NCBI RefSeq assembly: GCF_021018895.1
Contig: NC_079387.1
Coordinates: 1,219,083 to 1,283,082 of the forward strand
Direction: 5' to 3'
DNA from: Seriola aureovittata
Taxonomy: Eukaryota; Chordata; Actinopteri; Carangiformes; Carangidae
Length of the DNA stretch: 64,000 nt
The translations under genes and the position numbers were made by a program. Positions 14,421 to 24,876 of the stretch are shown piece after piece (position 1 is the first letter of the stretch; each line of letters opens with the position of its first letter). Below the pieces are notes generated by a model. That model was not told where the DNA came from. It worked only from the letters and a program-made list of their open reading frames with translations, and did not search any database.

Positions 14421-16530
14421 TATATAATATCTATTGCTTAATTTTAAAGAAAGACTGTGACTTTTTGGTAGCATTTAATTAACAGTGCTGTAACAAGTTA
14501 GCATTCTGACTCGTTAATATCTGTTATATTGTTACATTTACCTAAATTTTAGCTTCTCTCAAAAGTTACATAGTCTTGCTTGTTATTGACAGATATAATC
14601 TTGAAATCTTTTCTAGATACTGAATGTGTCTTTCCTCACCCTCTCCCTCTCCAGGGGTCGCTGACGGACTACCTGAAGGCCAACGTGGTGTCCTGGAACG
14701 AGCTCTGCCACATTGCCCAGACAGCGGCCCGCGGCCTGGCCTACCTCCACGAAGACATCCCAGGACACAAGGACGGACACAAACCCTCCATCGCTCACAG
14801 GTACGCTGACGAGTTATTCAGCTTTTATCAAGACATCGGCGACATAGCAGTTCTGCATTCACTGATCTGTTCGACTGGTTGTATTTTCCTTGTTTCTCTT
14901 TGCATCTTAGGGACATTAAGAGTAAGAATGTGCTGTTGAAGAATAACCTGACAGCCTGCGTAGCTGACTTTGGCCTTGCCCTGAAGTTTGAGGCTGGAAA
15001 GTCGGCAGGAGATACACATGGACAGGTACAGTTTACAAATGTTAAAATACAACCTATTCACCCACCTCTTCACCATGTGTCCTGCCTTTTTAGGTTTCTA
15101 CTGGCCTCTCAAATCAACACACGAATGAACGTCGTTGTAATGTTTTAGCGGTTTTGACTGGAACACCATAGTGTACTGTGGGTAATGGTACTGAGTCACC
15201 ATTATCTGATAGCACCTGTGGGTGGCAGTGTGGGACAGAAATGTAATGGTAGGGACTTTTTATGTTCTTAAGCAGCCATGTAAAGATTGAAAAAGATTGA
15301 AGATAATTTAAAACATCTTTAGGATTAGGTGTTGATTCTTCTTTGGATAGGGAGTTGGACAAAACTATGATAATGCAGCTAAAACATAATTCCTAGTTTA
15401 TTAACGGACCTGTGTATGATACAAATGTTACTTCACATTTTCAATTCGTGTTTTGTATTGGTTAAACCTGAGTTTTTGTCAAACCCATGACTGCTTTAAT
15501 TGGAATGGTTAAAAAAACATGCTGGGATCAAGTCTTGTGAACAGATTTGTTATACTGTCTTGGTTTAATGTTGATCTGCCGACTAAGCAACAACCCTTCG
15601 ATGATGAGCATCACTTTTCACTGTCTCAGCCCATCTGTGGCAGTGTCATGACTTTCTCCCTCCTCACTGCTTCTTCTTGATAATTCTATTCATGTTTATG
15701 TCCTGATGCTGACCTTTGACCTTTTGAACTGCTCCCTCTGAACTTGTAGGTGGGAACGCGGCGCTACATGGCTCCCGAAGTCCTGGAGGGGGCCATCAAC
15801 TTCCAGCGCGACTCTTTCCTGCGCATTGACATGTACGCCTTCGGCCTCGTCCTGTGGGAGCTTGCGGCGCGGTGCACGGCCGCTGACGGTGAGACTGACA
15901 CTGACGCATCAACAAAGAAAATGCTGCAATCAGATTGTTCCCACATTAACTTCAACTGTGGACATGTGGTTGTGTGTGAACAGGCCCAGTGGATGAGTAC
16001 ATGCTCCCGTTTGAGGAGGAGGTGGGTCAGCATCCGTCTCTGGAGGACATGCAGGAAGTCGTTGTGCATAAGAAACTGCGGCCCTGCCTGCGAGACTGCT
16101 GGCAGAAACACACGGTGAGTGATGAGAAGCCACTTTTATTGTTATTCTTTAGTTGTTGAGAGTCTGTCCTGTAACTGAATGGTCATATGTTTGATTCACA
16201 TCAGAACTTGTGCTAAATTTGGTGCCAAAATATTCTGAATAAAGACACCAGTGATGCTAAAAACAAGATGTCTGGAATATAGAATATATAGAATTGTCAT
16301 TTTGAGTATTTCTGTAAAATGTAAAACTTCCTCAGGGTCTGGCCATGCTCTGCGAAACCATCGAGGACTGCTGGGACCACGAGGCCGAGGCTCGCCTGTC
16401 CGCCGGCTGCGTTGAGGAGCGCATCGGCCAAATGCAGCGCCAAGCCCCCATCATCGGCCCTGAGGAGATTGTCACTGTGGTCACCATGGTGACCAATGTG
16501 GACCTCCCACCCAAGGAGTCCAGCTTATGA
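35..16530 (+). CDS. acvr2a: activin receptor type 2A, partial (5' end outside window), 8 exons
   Basis: Type II receptor serine/threonine kinase that binds activins, myostatin-like ligands and some BMPs at the plasma membrane and phosphorylates type I receptors, signalling to SMADs. Coding exons are 35-189, 11078-11221, 11437-11580, 14655-14800, 14911-15025, 15750-15888, 15984-16114 and 16336-16530. All junctions are AG/GT and phases join without a break, giving 388 residues plus TGA. In order they encode a transmembrane helix, the juxtamembrane DPGPSPPSP segment, a glycine loop (GRFGCVW), VAVK with the ATP lysine at 11204-11206, HRDIKSKN with the catalytic Asp at 14912-14914, DFG at 14966-14974, APE, and the C-terminus [11 protein letters not shown]. 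The [11 protein letters not shown] tail and ending in Leu match ACVR2A rather than ACVR2B. By comparison with the human gene these are exons 4-11. The signal peptide and ligand-binding ectodomain lie upstream of the window. Which teleost duplicate (aa or ab) this is cannot be told here. Confidence 0.97.
1610..1624 (+). other. G-quadruplex-type sequence
   Basis: Four GGG tracts are separated by single T loops, the most stable simple quadruplex pattern. It lies inside a wider G-rich stretch (about 1596-1653) in the acvr2a intron. Confidence 0.6.
3641..3664. promoter_or_regulatory. overlapping homeodomain-type palindromes (intronic element candidate)
   Basis: Two perfect palindromes overlap by two bases: TAATGATCATTA at 3641-3652 and TAATGGGCCCATTA at 3651-3664. 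Each places two TAAT cores in inverted orientation, the typical paired homeodomain half-site. More TAAT/ATTA cores and an octamer-like ATGCAAAA lie within about 40 bases either side. Enhancer function is inference. Confidence 0.35.
6831..7155 (+). mobile_element. teleost SINE-like interspersed repeat
   Basis: The copy begins GGGCGGCACTGTGGTGCAG, has a B-box-like GGTTCTGGGTTCC, then GCATGTTCTCC, GGGTTTCCTCCCACAG, AAAGACATGCAGGTT, TTAATTGGCGATTCTAAATT and GACCTGTCCAGGGTG, and ends in GGATGG-type repeats. This is the familiar high-copy teleost repeat, diverged and carrying small deletions. Family assignment is from memory. Long open frames on both strands across it are by-products. Confidence 0.8.
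10620..11010 (+). mobile_element. fragment of a dispersed teleost repeat with internal poly(A)
   Basis: Segments such as AAAGTGCTTTAAACAATC, AAAAGCAAGTCTATAAATGT, GATTTAAGACGTG and AGCCCGGTCACCTTCAGTG resemble a common teleost repeat that contains 'caaagtgctttaca' and 'aaagcccggtc'. A 28-base A tract (10748-10775) lies inside. Boundaries and family are uncertain. Confidence 0.45.
11078..11221 (+). CDS. acvr2a: acvr2a exon: juxtamembrane and kinase N-lobe
   Basis: Forty-eight in-phase codons run from [12 protein letters not shown] through the glycine-rich loop to VAVKIFPIQ. The donor is GTGTGC, a weaker match than its neighbours. Confidence 0.96.
11437..11580 (+). CDS. acvr2a: acvr2a exon: kinase helix C and hinge
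   Basis: Forty-eight codons begin [13 protein letters not shown], contain [12 protein letters not shown] and end WLITAYHDK before donor GTACAC. The NNNLDLELW stretch is the variable part relative to mammals. Confidence 0.96.
13374..13420. repeat. (CA)n microsatellite
   Basis: An uninterrupted AC/CA dinucleotide run of about 47 bases. Confidence 0.97.
13495..13508 (-). promoter_or_regulatory. CTCF-type motif
   Basis: The minus strand reads CCACTAGAGGGCAG, followed by GCAGC, a full match to the CTCF core. It lies in an acvr2a intron. Occupancy is unknown. Confidence 0.5.
14374..14421. repeat. (ATT)n microsatellite
   Basis: A TTA/ATT trinucleotide run of about 48 bases with one interruption (ATC). 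Confidence 0.95.
14655..14800 (+). CDS. acvr2a: acvr2a exon: kinase C-lobe start
   Basis: The exon encodes [19 protein letters not shown] through [11 protein letters not shown] and GHKPSIAH. It ends two bases into the Arg codon of the HRD motif. The acceptor is CCCTCTCCAG. Confidence 0.96.
14911..15025 (+). CDS. acvr2a: acvr2a exon: catalytic loop and DFG
   Basis: The exon completes [14 protein letters not shown] and carries [12 protein letters not shown] and GDTHGQ. All catalytic residues are present, so the kinase is predicted to be active. Confidence 0.97.
15026..15749 (+). other. acvr2a: acvr2a intron, 0.7 kb
   Basis: Donor GTACAG, acceptor AACTTGTAG. No other feature was seen. The smaller introns 14801-14910, 15889-15983 and 16115-16335 are likewise plain. 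Confidence 0.85.
15750..15888 (+). CDS. acvr2a: acvr2a exon: activation segment and APE
   Basis: The exon encodes [18 protein letters not shown], then [19 protein letters not shown]. It ends one base into a Gly codon at donor GTGAGA. Confidence 0.97.
15984..16114 (+). CDS. acvr2a: acvr2a exon: kinase C-lobe ([10 protein letters not shown])
   Basis: The exon encodes [19 protein letters not shown], then [18 protein letters not shown]. The HKK codons read CAT AAG AAA, so the run of eight A known in mammalian ACVR2A is absent. Confidence 0.97.
16336..16530 (+). CDS. acvr2a: acvr2a last coding exon
   Basis: The exon encodes [20 protein letters not shown], then [14 protein letters not shown], and ends [11 protein letters not shown] followed by TGA at 16528-16530. 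The C-terminus matches the ACVR2A family end exactly. Confidence 0.97.
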   Translation, partial: GLAMLCETIEDCWDHEAEARLSAGCVEERIGQMQRQAPIIGPEEIVTVVTMVTNVDLPPKESSL

Positions 16531-17238
16531 TCGGCCAATCAGATGACACCGAATGAGCTTGCAGAAACACGGATCAACACGAGGGGATGAACAGCCGACC
16601 CTGGTTGGTTGGCGTAGTGTTTTTTTTTTTTTTTCTTTCTTTCTTCTTTACATTTTCTGTTTTTGTTGGGTTTTTTGTTTTTTTTTGTTTTTTTGTTCCT
16701 TTAAGTGCAGGCCGCTACTCACGTTCAGGACACACCCTGCGCCCACCTCACCACATCAGTTTATATCCACCTCATTTTGATATGTGTGCCTAAGGATTTT
16801 AACATTTTAACGGTCAACACTCTCTCACCCCGAGCAAACGATTCAGGATATTTACAACGACAAACGACGTCACTGAGTGACAGTGCTGACACGCTGGGAC
16901 GACAACACTCAACACTTGGATCATGTCTTGTTTTTATATACATACATACACATAGGAGGGCAACCTGTTCTGCTCGGTTTTCTACAGAGAGAGGAGATCT
17001 TGCAGAGGAATTTCACAGAACTCTCGGTGCATTTTAGTGTAAAAAAGAAAAAAGAAAGAGAAAAAAAAAAGACAAGTACCCGGCTCTCGATACATTTGCT
17101 GTTTTCCTGTGTGCGTTTTTTTGAAGAAACGACTATCGTTCTGCCAATAAGCAACGGCTTCTGAATGTTTATAGTGTAATGCTGCTGTACATAGTGTATT
17201 ATGGACCCAGACAACTTGGTAATCAAGCTTATTTTAAA

Positions 17239-17268
17239 GGGGTGAGGGGGAAGGGGGGAGGGGGGGGT
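17239..17268 (+). other. G-quadruplex-type run in acvr2a 3' UTR
   Basis: G tracts of 4, 5, 6 and 8 bases are separated by TGA, AA and A. In sense orientation the transcript could form an RNA quadruplex about 700 bases after the stop codon. Confidence 0.55.
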
Positions 17269-17793
17269 CCATTTTCAAGCATTACAACGATAAAAAACCA
17301 TAAACCTCCTTCAACCAGGTATACCTCAGTTCAGATGGACACAGTTTAAATTAGTCCCTCTCCCTGTTCACAGTCAAAGCTCTCACTTTCCACAACCTTG
17401 GCTCTTCATGACATCCAAACAATCTGCTGTCAGCCATGACACTCATGGGTAACGTAGTCAGCAAAGCCTCGATATACATATGGCCATACACACCGTAAAC
17501 TCCCTTTTTCCTCCCCTTTCTCAGTCTCACGTTTAGTTTTGCTCCACTTTGATTTTTGACTGAATAATAACTTTTTCCTTCTGTTAGTTTGTTTTTTTTT
17601 TTTTTTTCTCTTTGAGATTTTGTGCTGACAATGGAAAAAAAAAACCCCATAATGAAGTTATCGTTTAAAGTGATTTTTTCCGTTTTGGTTTGCCGTGTCA
17701 ACTGTCAACGGAGTAATGATATCTATCGCTGACAAGTCTAATTTTGGCCGTGAGATCTGGATACACACTATATGTATTTATATCTCTCTGGAT

Positions 17794-18052
17794 TAGCGCT
17801 GGGTACCAACCAATGATACCTTTGATATTTGGTACCAGTACCAAATCAGAAGGTATTAAAATGCTTCAGGATGGTCAGACACTTGGAGCTTATTCTTCTT
17901 GTTCTTTTCATTTTGTGAAATCAGTTGTGTGCAGTCTGATTCTATTTAGAAAAAACAGATTAACAAAATAAATCATCCAATGTGTTTAATTTTGGAAAGG
18001 TATCAGATTTGAAGTGCAGTTTGGAGGAAGTTTCCAGGGGTACCCAGCCCTA
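17794..18052. mobile_element. hAT-like MITE (TAGSGCTGGGTACC...GGTACCCAGCCCTA)
   Basis: Terminal inverted repeats TAGCGCTGGGTACC and GGTACCCAGCCCTA bound a 259-bp unit. The 8-base flanks CTCTGGAT and CTTTGGAA agree at 6 of 8 positions, as expected for an aged hAT target duplication. It has no transposase, so it is non-autonomous. It sits in the acvr2a 3' UTR and brings an AATAAA (17967-17972). Confidence 0.75.
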
Positions 18053-21051
18053 CTTTGGAATTGTACCTGTATTTAGCTGAGCCAGCTTGCTTTTGATTTG
18101 ATTGCACACATCTTTTTCTGGATTACTATCAAGAGTTTCTGCTCTCTTTTGATACACCTCAGGAATCTTTGCTACTCACCACCTCGTCACATCCTCCACC
18201 TCTTCCCATCCTCATCCTCACCTGTTTTGGACTGGAGTACTTCCTCTCTCGCTGATTCTTATGCCTCCTCTGTCACCTTCTTGCCTCGTCTCTACTTGTA
18301 AGGGTTTAGCCGTGCTGTCGTACTCAAAACCAGTCTCTGCTGACATTCGGACAAGTTCAAATTTAATCTTACCACTAATCAGACAGTTAAATTGTATATT
18401 TTCCTCTGATACGTCTCTAGAACCTCACTGAATCTTACCCGTTCCTATACGTTTTTTGGTTAGTCCTAAATCCAAAGAACCGCCCCTGTGGAGCTAAACA
18501 TCTGGTCTGGACTTAACCCTGAGAACTAATTACTTCAACTCTTTTATTAGGTCAAATGCTGCGCAAACATTAACCCCCATACACCTTAGTTGTTGCCCCA
18601 TGTGTTCACCATCTCCATAAGCAAGCCAAATAAGGTCTAACTCTGACTCTGGTCAACTAGTTAACCAATCTTTCTCCTGTTTTCAGTGTTAACACCAACC
18701 CTTTTGAGATTTGTTATTGTTTTTTTGTTTTTTTTAAGAAGAAAGATGAATGGTGGACATCTGGGGTCATTTGTTTCCCTGAAGGTCTTGAGAAACTGAT
18801 CGGACCTCTAGACATTTAGACTCTAGGATTTAGACACGAACTGTTAACAGATTCAACAGTTTTCACAAAATATGCATGTGATCAAAAAAAAAAAAAAAAA
18901 AAGATGAACTGCTAGTTAGGTGCAGTTTTATGTTCCTCACGCAGCGCTGACATTAATGGTATTGAAATCCTGCTGACTCTAACCAAACAATCGTACGGCT
19001 AACCACAGTTAGACGAGGAACCTCTCTTTCTCTCTTTCATCCTGGTGCCATTTCTACGTATCCATATTAGTTACTCTTGTAGATGTCAGGCAAAACGGAT
19101 GTATCTGTCATTGTTGTGAAGGTAGCAATGACATTTTTGAGTCTTTATTTCCTCTGAGGGACATTGAACACTGGTGCCGGCAGACCTGCAGTCTCTCCTC
19201 AAGGTTTGGGACGGTTGCACAGCGTGCTGTTTAAAATCAAGTGGTGCGACTGGAAATGTATTTTAGAACATGAAGAAACTTCTTTCTACCAAACCATTTC
19301 CCATTCAGGACAGTACATAATTATTAAGCTTTCTTTACAACATGTTTAAAGAAAACACTGAACTATAGTGCTTGAGGAAGTAAAGAGCCAAGTTAAAACG
19401 TAAAACACTTAAAAGTAGAGTATTTAGCAGAGCACATACCTCTGCTGAGGCGAAATGTTGACGAAAATGTCAAAAAAATCTTGCCATGTTGAAGAGAGTG
19501 AGAAAGACAATGACTGGATCCGCCTTTTTAACTGGATCAGCGCTGAAATGTTGAAATGTAATGGGTTCTTCCCTGGTCCATCCTTCCACCAAGATTGGTG
19601 CAGATCAGTTCTGTACGTTCTGTGGAGGTAATGAAATTTATCAGTGATCATTTATAATTTATAATTTATTTATGTTTGTTTTGAGCACTTAGATGTACCC
19701 CATCCATGCTGTGATCCATGCTGTGTTTATGTCAGTTTTGTAACAACTGATTCTTTGGTCATTTCTCTAAAATACAGACTTTACAAGGCCAAACTAGCTT
19801 CATATTAACAGTTGTCCGGCCATTTTCCACCAAAAAGCCTAGAAACAAGAAGAAATAAGCACCAACTCTAAAAGTTCTTTGAGAGTATTTGATACTGCTC
19901 CAGCTCTAAAACGGTGACCTTTTGGTAAATCAGGAGGATGTGACACAAGTACAACAAGCTTGGGATATTATTTCAGCATGATAATATAAGACTATTGCAA
20001 CAACACAGCAAACCTTGAAGGAAGTCGAAGCCATCATCTCCTTATTTACTTACTGTAGCACGAGTACGATATTTGCATCAATATCGCTTCGTTTTGCTGC
20101 TGCTGTTTTTCAATTAACTGCTATTCAAAAACAGCCAATATCTAAGGTCCTTATGAGGCTTGAACAGTCAGGGACGATCAGTACTGCAAACCCCAGCAGC
20201 CCCTCAATAAGTACTACCTCACTCACAGGGATTTCTTTGGGGTAGAAAGTATCGCAAATAAACCAAAATCTCAACCAGGTTCCTCCAGTAGAAAAGGGAC
20301 TCAGATTCCCGAGTTCGTGAATTGGGGTAAAGTTCCAGTTTCTTATAAGTTTGAGACAAGCAAATTAAGGCTAAAAAGTTTCCTCAGTTTTACTGTGATG
20401 TATTATCTCACTCTGTGAAAGTTGTACAGTACTGCACAAGGCAGAACAATAAGCAGAAGGCTTCTCATCGAAAAGGAAAAAGATCCTTGACATCTCGACA
20501 TCTAACATCTCAAGGAAAAACACCAGTATTACCCTTTCTCCCCCCATGTTTGTGTCCTCAAATGCAAAACTTACTCACCAGTATTTTAGCAAGTAGATTT
20601 TGAAAACAACCTCCAAATGTTGGCTGGTTACCTGCCAAAGTGGCTGGTGGAGTCGACGAACCTATCAGCCACAGCAAAAAAAAAAACAAAAAAAAACCTG
20701 CCAGCGTTTGGTTGGCAGTCACATCCTAGTACTGTATGTAGATGGTTGAAGATGTTTGACAGCTTGAGTTTGAACTGCGCCTGAGAAACCGTCCCAAACC
20801 AACAAATACCATTCAGGGATTCAGTACTATGCTTTTCTAAGTTCTAGCGAGTTATATGCAACCAGTGCCGCAAACTACCCTACACTTCTGTAGGATCAAC
20901 TGCAGGAGTGACTTTCAATATACACACACACAAATAACTTGTAGCATTTTAATTTTTTTTTTAATCCGTGACCTTGCATATTGATATGTTGTATTTATTT
21001 TTTAATTTACAGGCCTGAGGTTATGGGGATCAGAGCTCAGGTGCTACTCAG

Positions 21052-21057
21052 AATAAA
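21052..21057 (+). terminator. acvr2a: candidate acvr2a poly(A) signal
   Basis: AATAAA is followed after about 25 bases by a long G/T-rich tract (about 21080-21120), the usual downstream cleavage element. It is the best of the four AATAAA hexamers between 16.5 and 23.1 kb. Confidence 0.5.
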
Positions 21058-21075
21058 GTTGTAAGAGTTGGCACG

Positions 21076-24000
21076 ATTTATGGTTGTTGTTGGGGGGTTG
21101 CGGGTGGGTGTTTGGTTGTAATTCAGGAAATACTTTCATTAATTCAAAAAGAAAAGATATAAACTGTAACATGCTTCTTTCTATTCAGTCTATGGACAAA
21201 CGACCGAGAATGAATGTTCTTCAGACTCCTGGATTCCAGTATTGTGTGTACTTTGATGGATTGAGCCCGGCCCTGTGTAACTTTAGAGGGCTTTGCGTTT
21301 GGCTGGTTTCGTGTGATTGTGCCCTGTCGCTGTAGAAACTAGTAAAACCGACGCACTCAGAGATCCATTCATACACCTCTTGTTTGTACAGCTCCCTGCT
21401 GATGTGAAGCAATACCTGCTCTATGGGCAGTGAACTAGCAGTCAGACCACACAGTGCAACCAGAGAGAAAAGAAACCAACAGTAAAGCAAATTTTGTAAA
21501 GCTCCCAAGAAGGATCGAACCTTTTTATAGTTTTATTGTACCCAAAAACCTCTGCTTCTGGCCTTCACATTTCTGTGGCCCGTCTTCAAATCACTACATT
21601 TCCACAATAACACTTTTCATAGGCTCCTTAAACTTAAAAATATTCAGTCTGTCTCTTCGTCTGCTCCTGCACCAAGATATCAACATCTCAAACACTTGGT
21701 TAAGGCAATTTGAGTCTGTCTTGTTTTCCATTTCGTCTCATCAGTCACAGATGAGTTTCATCTCTTTGGTTTCCCCTCAGGTCTTGACTGTCTTAACAAA
21801 CCTGTTCTGACTCTCTAAATCTGAACTTTGTCATTTAAAGGTGTATGAATGGGTTACTCAGCGTGCTGGCTTTACGTTTTTCTGTGTCGACCTCCTCCAG
21901 CCCAGCACCTCACATTGCTGTGCATATTAACTACCAGTGAAACATTTGTGTCTTGTTGCCCCCACTATTTTAAGCAGTCTAGGATCTGTACAGACATGAG
22001 AACATAAATACCTGTATCAACTATATACTCTGAGCTGAATCTTTATAAGTGCGTGTTGAACTTCAGTGTTTCCTCTACATTCATGTATACTTTTCTTATG
22101 TTATGACTCAGCAGCAGGGGTCTGGCCCCGGCTGCGTAAAAATTGTCCTTCACTATGCGAAAAAAAAACAAACTTAAAGTTGAGCTTTGCGTAAGCTAAA
22201 AGCTAGAGGCTCATTGGTTACTTAAAGAAAGAAATAAAGCACTTAAGGGTTCATAGGCAGAAAAAAAATGTAATGAATGAAAACGTTCAGCCCAGCCCAA
22301 CCTGTTTGGGTCCCCTACTGGTTGCATTTTGAAGAACCCCTTAAGCTCTTGAAGAGCAGTTGCAATACTCCATATGTGATAATACAATCATCCACCACAG
22401 GTATTTCTTTCCAGCATCTCAATCTCCTGCTTTTCCCACTGTTGGTAAGAATTTTAGAGGAAACATTGAACTCCAATGACCTCGCCGCCAAGACGAGCCC
22501 TGGCAGAAAGATAAGTCCGGTTGCCAGGCCTGAAATTTCTACAAAAAAACAAACAAAAACACTACAAGCATTTTTGACCCCCACATTTCTCGAGGCTCCC
22601 GAGTTGCATTGCTGATCCAGGATCTGCCAACGCAGCCTCTATTGGTAATGATGCCCAGAGGGTTTCTGGTTTTTTGGGGGATTGTGTAATAAAAAAAAAA
22701 CATCTCTAAAATGATGAAAATGTCTTGTTTCCTTACTCCTGATACATGTGACTGTACGTTTTATGTTACTGACAAAAATGTGAAAAAAGGATGGAGAAAC
22801 TGAGGCCTGGAATTTAAAACTGGAAAATGGGCAGGAAGTACCAGCTCCAGGGCTCTCACCCTGATTTTCTGACCTTTGACCTCCCAGTGAAGGGACGAGG
22901 GAGGTTTAGAGAAAAGAGAATTCCCTTTGCAAAGTATTATAACAGGAAAATCTTCAGAAACCCTGGGTACATTATCAGAGAGGCAAAATTGGTTCCTGAT
23001 CAGCGCTGTGACTCACGGCTAATGTTAGCCGGCCATGGTTTTTAGCAGCTGAAGAGATCCACGTGATGTAAATAAATGTGTTTTTAGATTGTGAATGCTG
23101 ATGTTTCTCTTTTATTCATTTCTTTTTCTCTTCATTTCCATTTATCTGACAACTGCAGTTTAAAGTCAGAAGCCCTTAATTTGACAGATTCGTCATTTTG
23201 TCGTAATTTGGTTGGAATTTTCCTGAAAAAGAACTGTGTAATTTGGAACTAATTTAGGAAAAAGCTAAATGTCCTTAAAAGAAACCCCAAGTCAACATTT
23301 GTTCATTATTTGTCAAAATTTAAAACTTCAATAGCAAGTAATTAAACTATACCAATTGAACATTGTCTCAATTTAACTTACAATCAATACCAAATTACAG
23401 CTATCTTTCCAGGAAACTTACTAAATTATTTGAGATTCATGGTGCTGTAAAATTAAGATTAACCATTATGGGTAGAAAAGGGTAAGTAGTGTAAATTACA
23501 CACCAGGGTGTTAAGTACTCAATCTAAGTACAATTGATAGAAATCTAACAGGTTAGGAAATAAAAATAAAAAACAGAGTAATCATACCAAATTAACTTTA
23601 AAAGGTTAATGAAAACTAGCAGTACTGAAGAGTGTGAAGTGTCCTTAACCATCTCTAAATATCTACCAGAAGGAAATTTTGACTTCAGGGAAGTAATAGA
23701 GATGTTATATTATTATATTATTGTTACTGACACTGAGTAAAAAGGAATTTAAAACTCTGTAGTCTTTTTTAAACTGAAGCATGTTTCACTTCCCATAGTC
23801 ATATAAATGGCCTGGTGCACTGTGTGCTATTAATAGACCTGTTTACTGCATATATGAACAGTACGTTCTGTGTTTTCTAGGATAGAAGGAAAAAAAATTG
23901 CTGTTGTCAGCTTTTTTCAGGACGACCCGACATCTGTCCTTTGATCATGAATGACTGCGAGGATGAAATGTGTTGTTTTAGCAGGAGAATGAGCGTTTAG

Positions 24001-24330
24001 TGCCAGAAATCAAAATGGCTTTGTTTTTTTCATTTCCATCTAATAAGGATCTTTGTACTCCTTGTCCAGGCTGGTGTTGACTGCAGAAATCCACCACTAG
24101 ATGGCAGCAGTGAGCAGATGAAGTGTGACACCAGCCTGATACCTGTGTTTCCAAACTGCCAACACTTTCCAGGGTTCTTGAAGGTGAAATCCAAAAATGG
24201 AAGATGGTCAAAATTAGCTAACAGACGTCTTACTGGTCTGGTCGTTTTAAAAGAATATATCCATTTTAGTTTTATCTGCAGTTTTTAGGTTAAATAATTA
24301 AAAAGATTTCAGTGATTCAAAACAAACCTT
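21076..24330. other. intergenic region between convergent acvr2a and orc4
   Basis: No exon was recognised. It contains further AATAAA hexamers (22233, 23071) that may mark longer acvr2a transcripts, and a CTCF-type motif (24094-24108). The remainder is AT-rich and featureless. Confidence 0.6.
24094..24108 (+). promoter_or_regulatory. CTCF-type motif between tail-to-tail genes
   Basis: CCACTAGATGGCAGC matches the CTCF consensus core at every informative position, in forward orientation. It sits between the 3' ends of acvr2a and orc4. Confidence 0.5.
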
Positions 24331-24336
24331 TTTATT
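24331..24336 (-). terminator. orc4: candidate orc4 poly(A) signal
   Basis: TTTATT on the plus strand reads AATAAA for orc4, about 360 bases after its stop. A GT-rich GGTTTGTTTTG follows on the minus strand. A second hexamer at 24500-24505 would give a shorter UTR of about 190 bases. Confidence 0.45.
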
Positions 24337-24693
24337 TTGTGATAATCATTTACAGTGACTAATTGTTACAACTCCTCATATTCTGAATACAAGAAAAACC
24401 ATCCTGACATGAAACGTGCACTAATGGTGACCTGCCAGCAGCCATGTTTTTTTCCCTGGTTAATTTCAGTCCTTGTTCCAAGCTGTAGTGCTAAACCTCT
24501 TTATTTTGGTAAGACATTTCACCTGGTATACAGTCAATTTCAGTTTCTATAAGACAAACCACAGAAACCTCACCAACTTCTTTCTTCTGTTTTAACTTCA
24601 CAAACTTTGAGGTGTAATTAATTAACATTTTCTCTCCCAGTGTTGGTGCACACTACATCAGCGTCCGCATAAAGTCCAGATGTACGTAGATTC

Positions 24694-24876
24694 CTAGCCG
24701 AACGCCGACATGCCCCACTGCTTGACCTCAGTGGGGCACTGTGGATACTTCTGCAGGGCCTCCATGATCTGACTGTGGTCCAGCATGAGTCTCATCAGCT
24801 GGTATTCCCTCTGAGTTTTGGCCGCAGAGCCGTCGACCGGTCGGATCAGCTCCAGCTGCTGCAGGTGCTCGAAGGC
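24694..24876 (-). CDS. orc4: orc4 last coding exon
   Basis: Sixty codons from [13 protein letters not shown] through [17 protein letters not shown] to KQWGMSAFG, then TAG at 24694-24696. Confidence 0.96.
   Translation of the reverse strand, partial: AFEHLQQLELIRPVDGSAAKTQREYQLMRLMLDHSQIMEALQKYPQCPTEVKQWGMSAFG

Larger units (their letters stand above)
11581..14654 (+). other. acvr2a: acvr2a intron, 3.1 kb
   Basis: No exon was found. It contains a poly(A) tract (about 12413-12434), a CA microsatellite (13374-13420), a CTCF-type motif (13495-13508, minus) and an ATT microsatellite (14374-14421). Confidence 0.8.
16531..21075 (+). other. acvr2a: probable acvr2a 3' UTR
   Basis: No further coding exon was seen. 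The region is T-rich, with a G-run (17239-17268) and a hAT-like MITE (17794-18052). The end is set by AATAAA at 21052-21057 followed by a strongly GU-rich stretch. An earlier AATAAA at 17967 lies inside the MITE, and later ones occur at 22233 and 23071, so the true end could differ. Confidence 0.5.
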
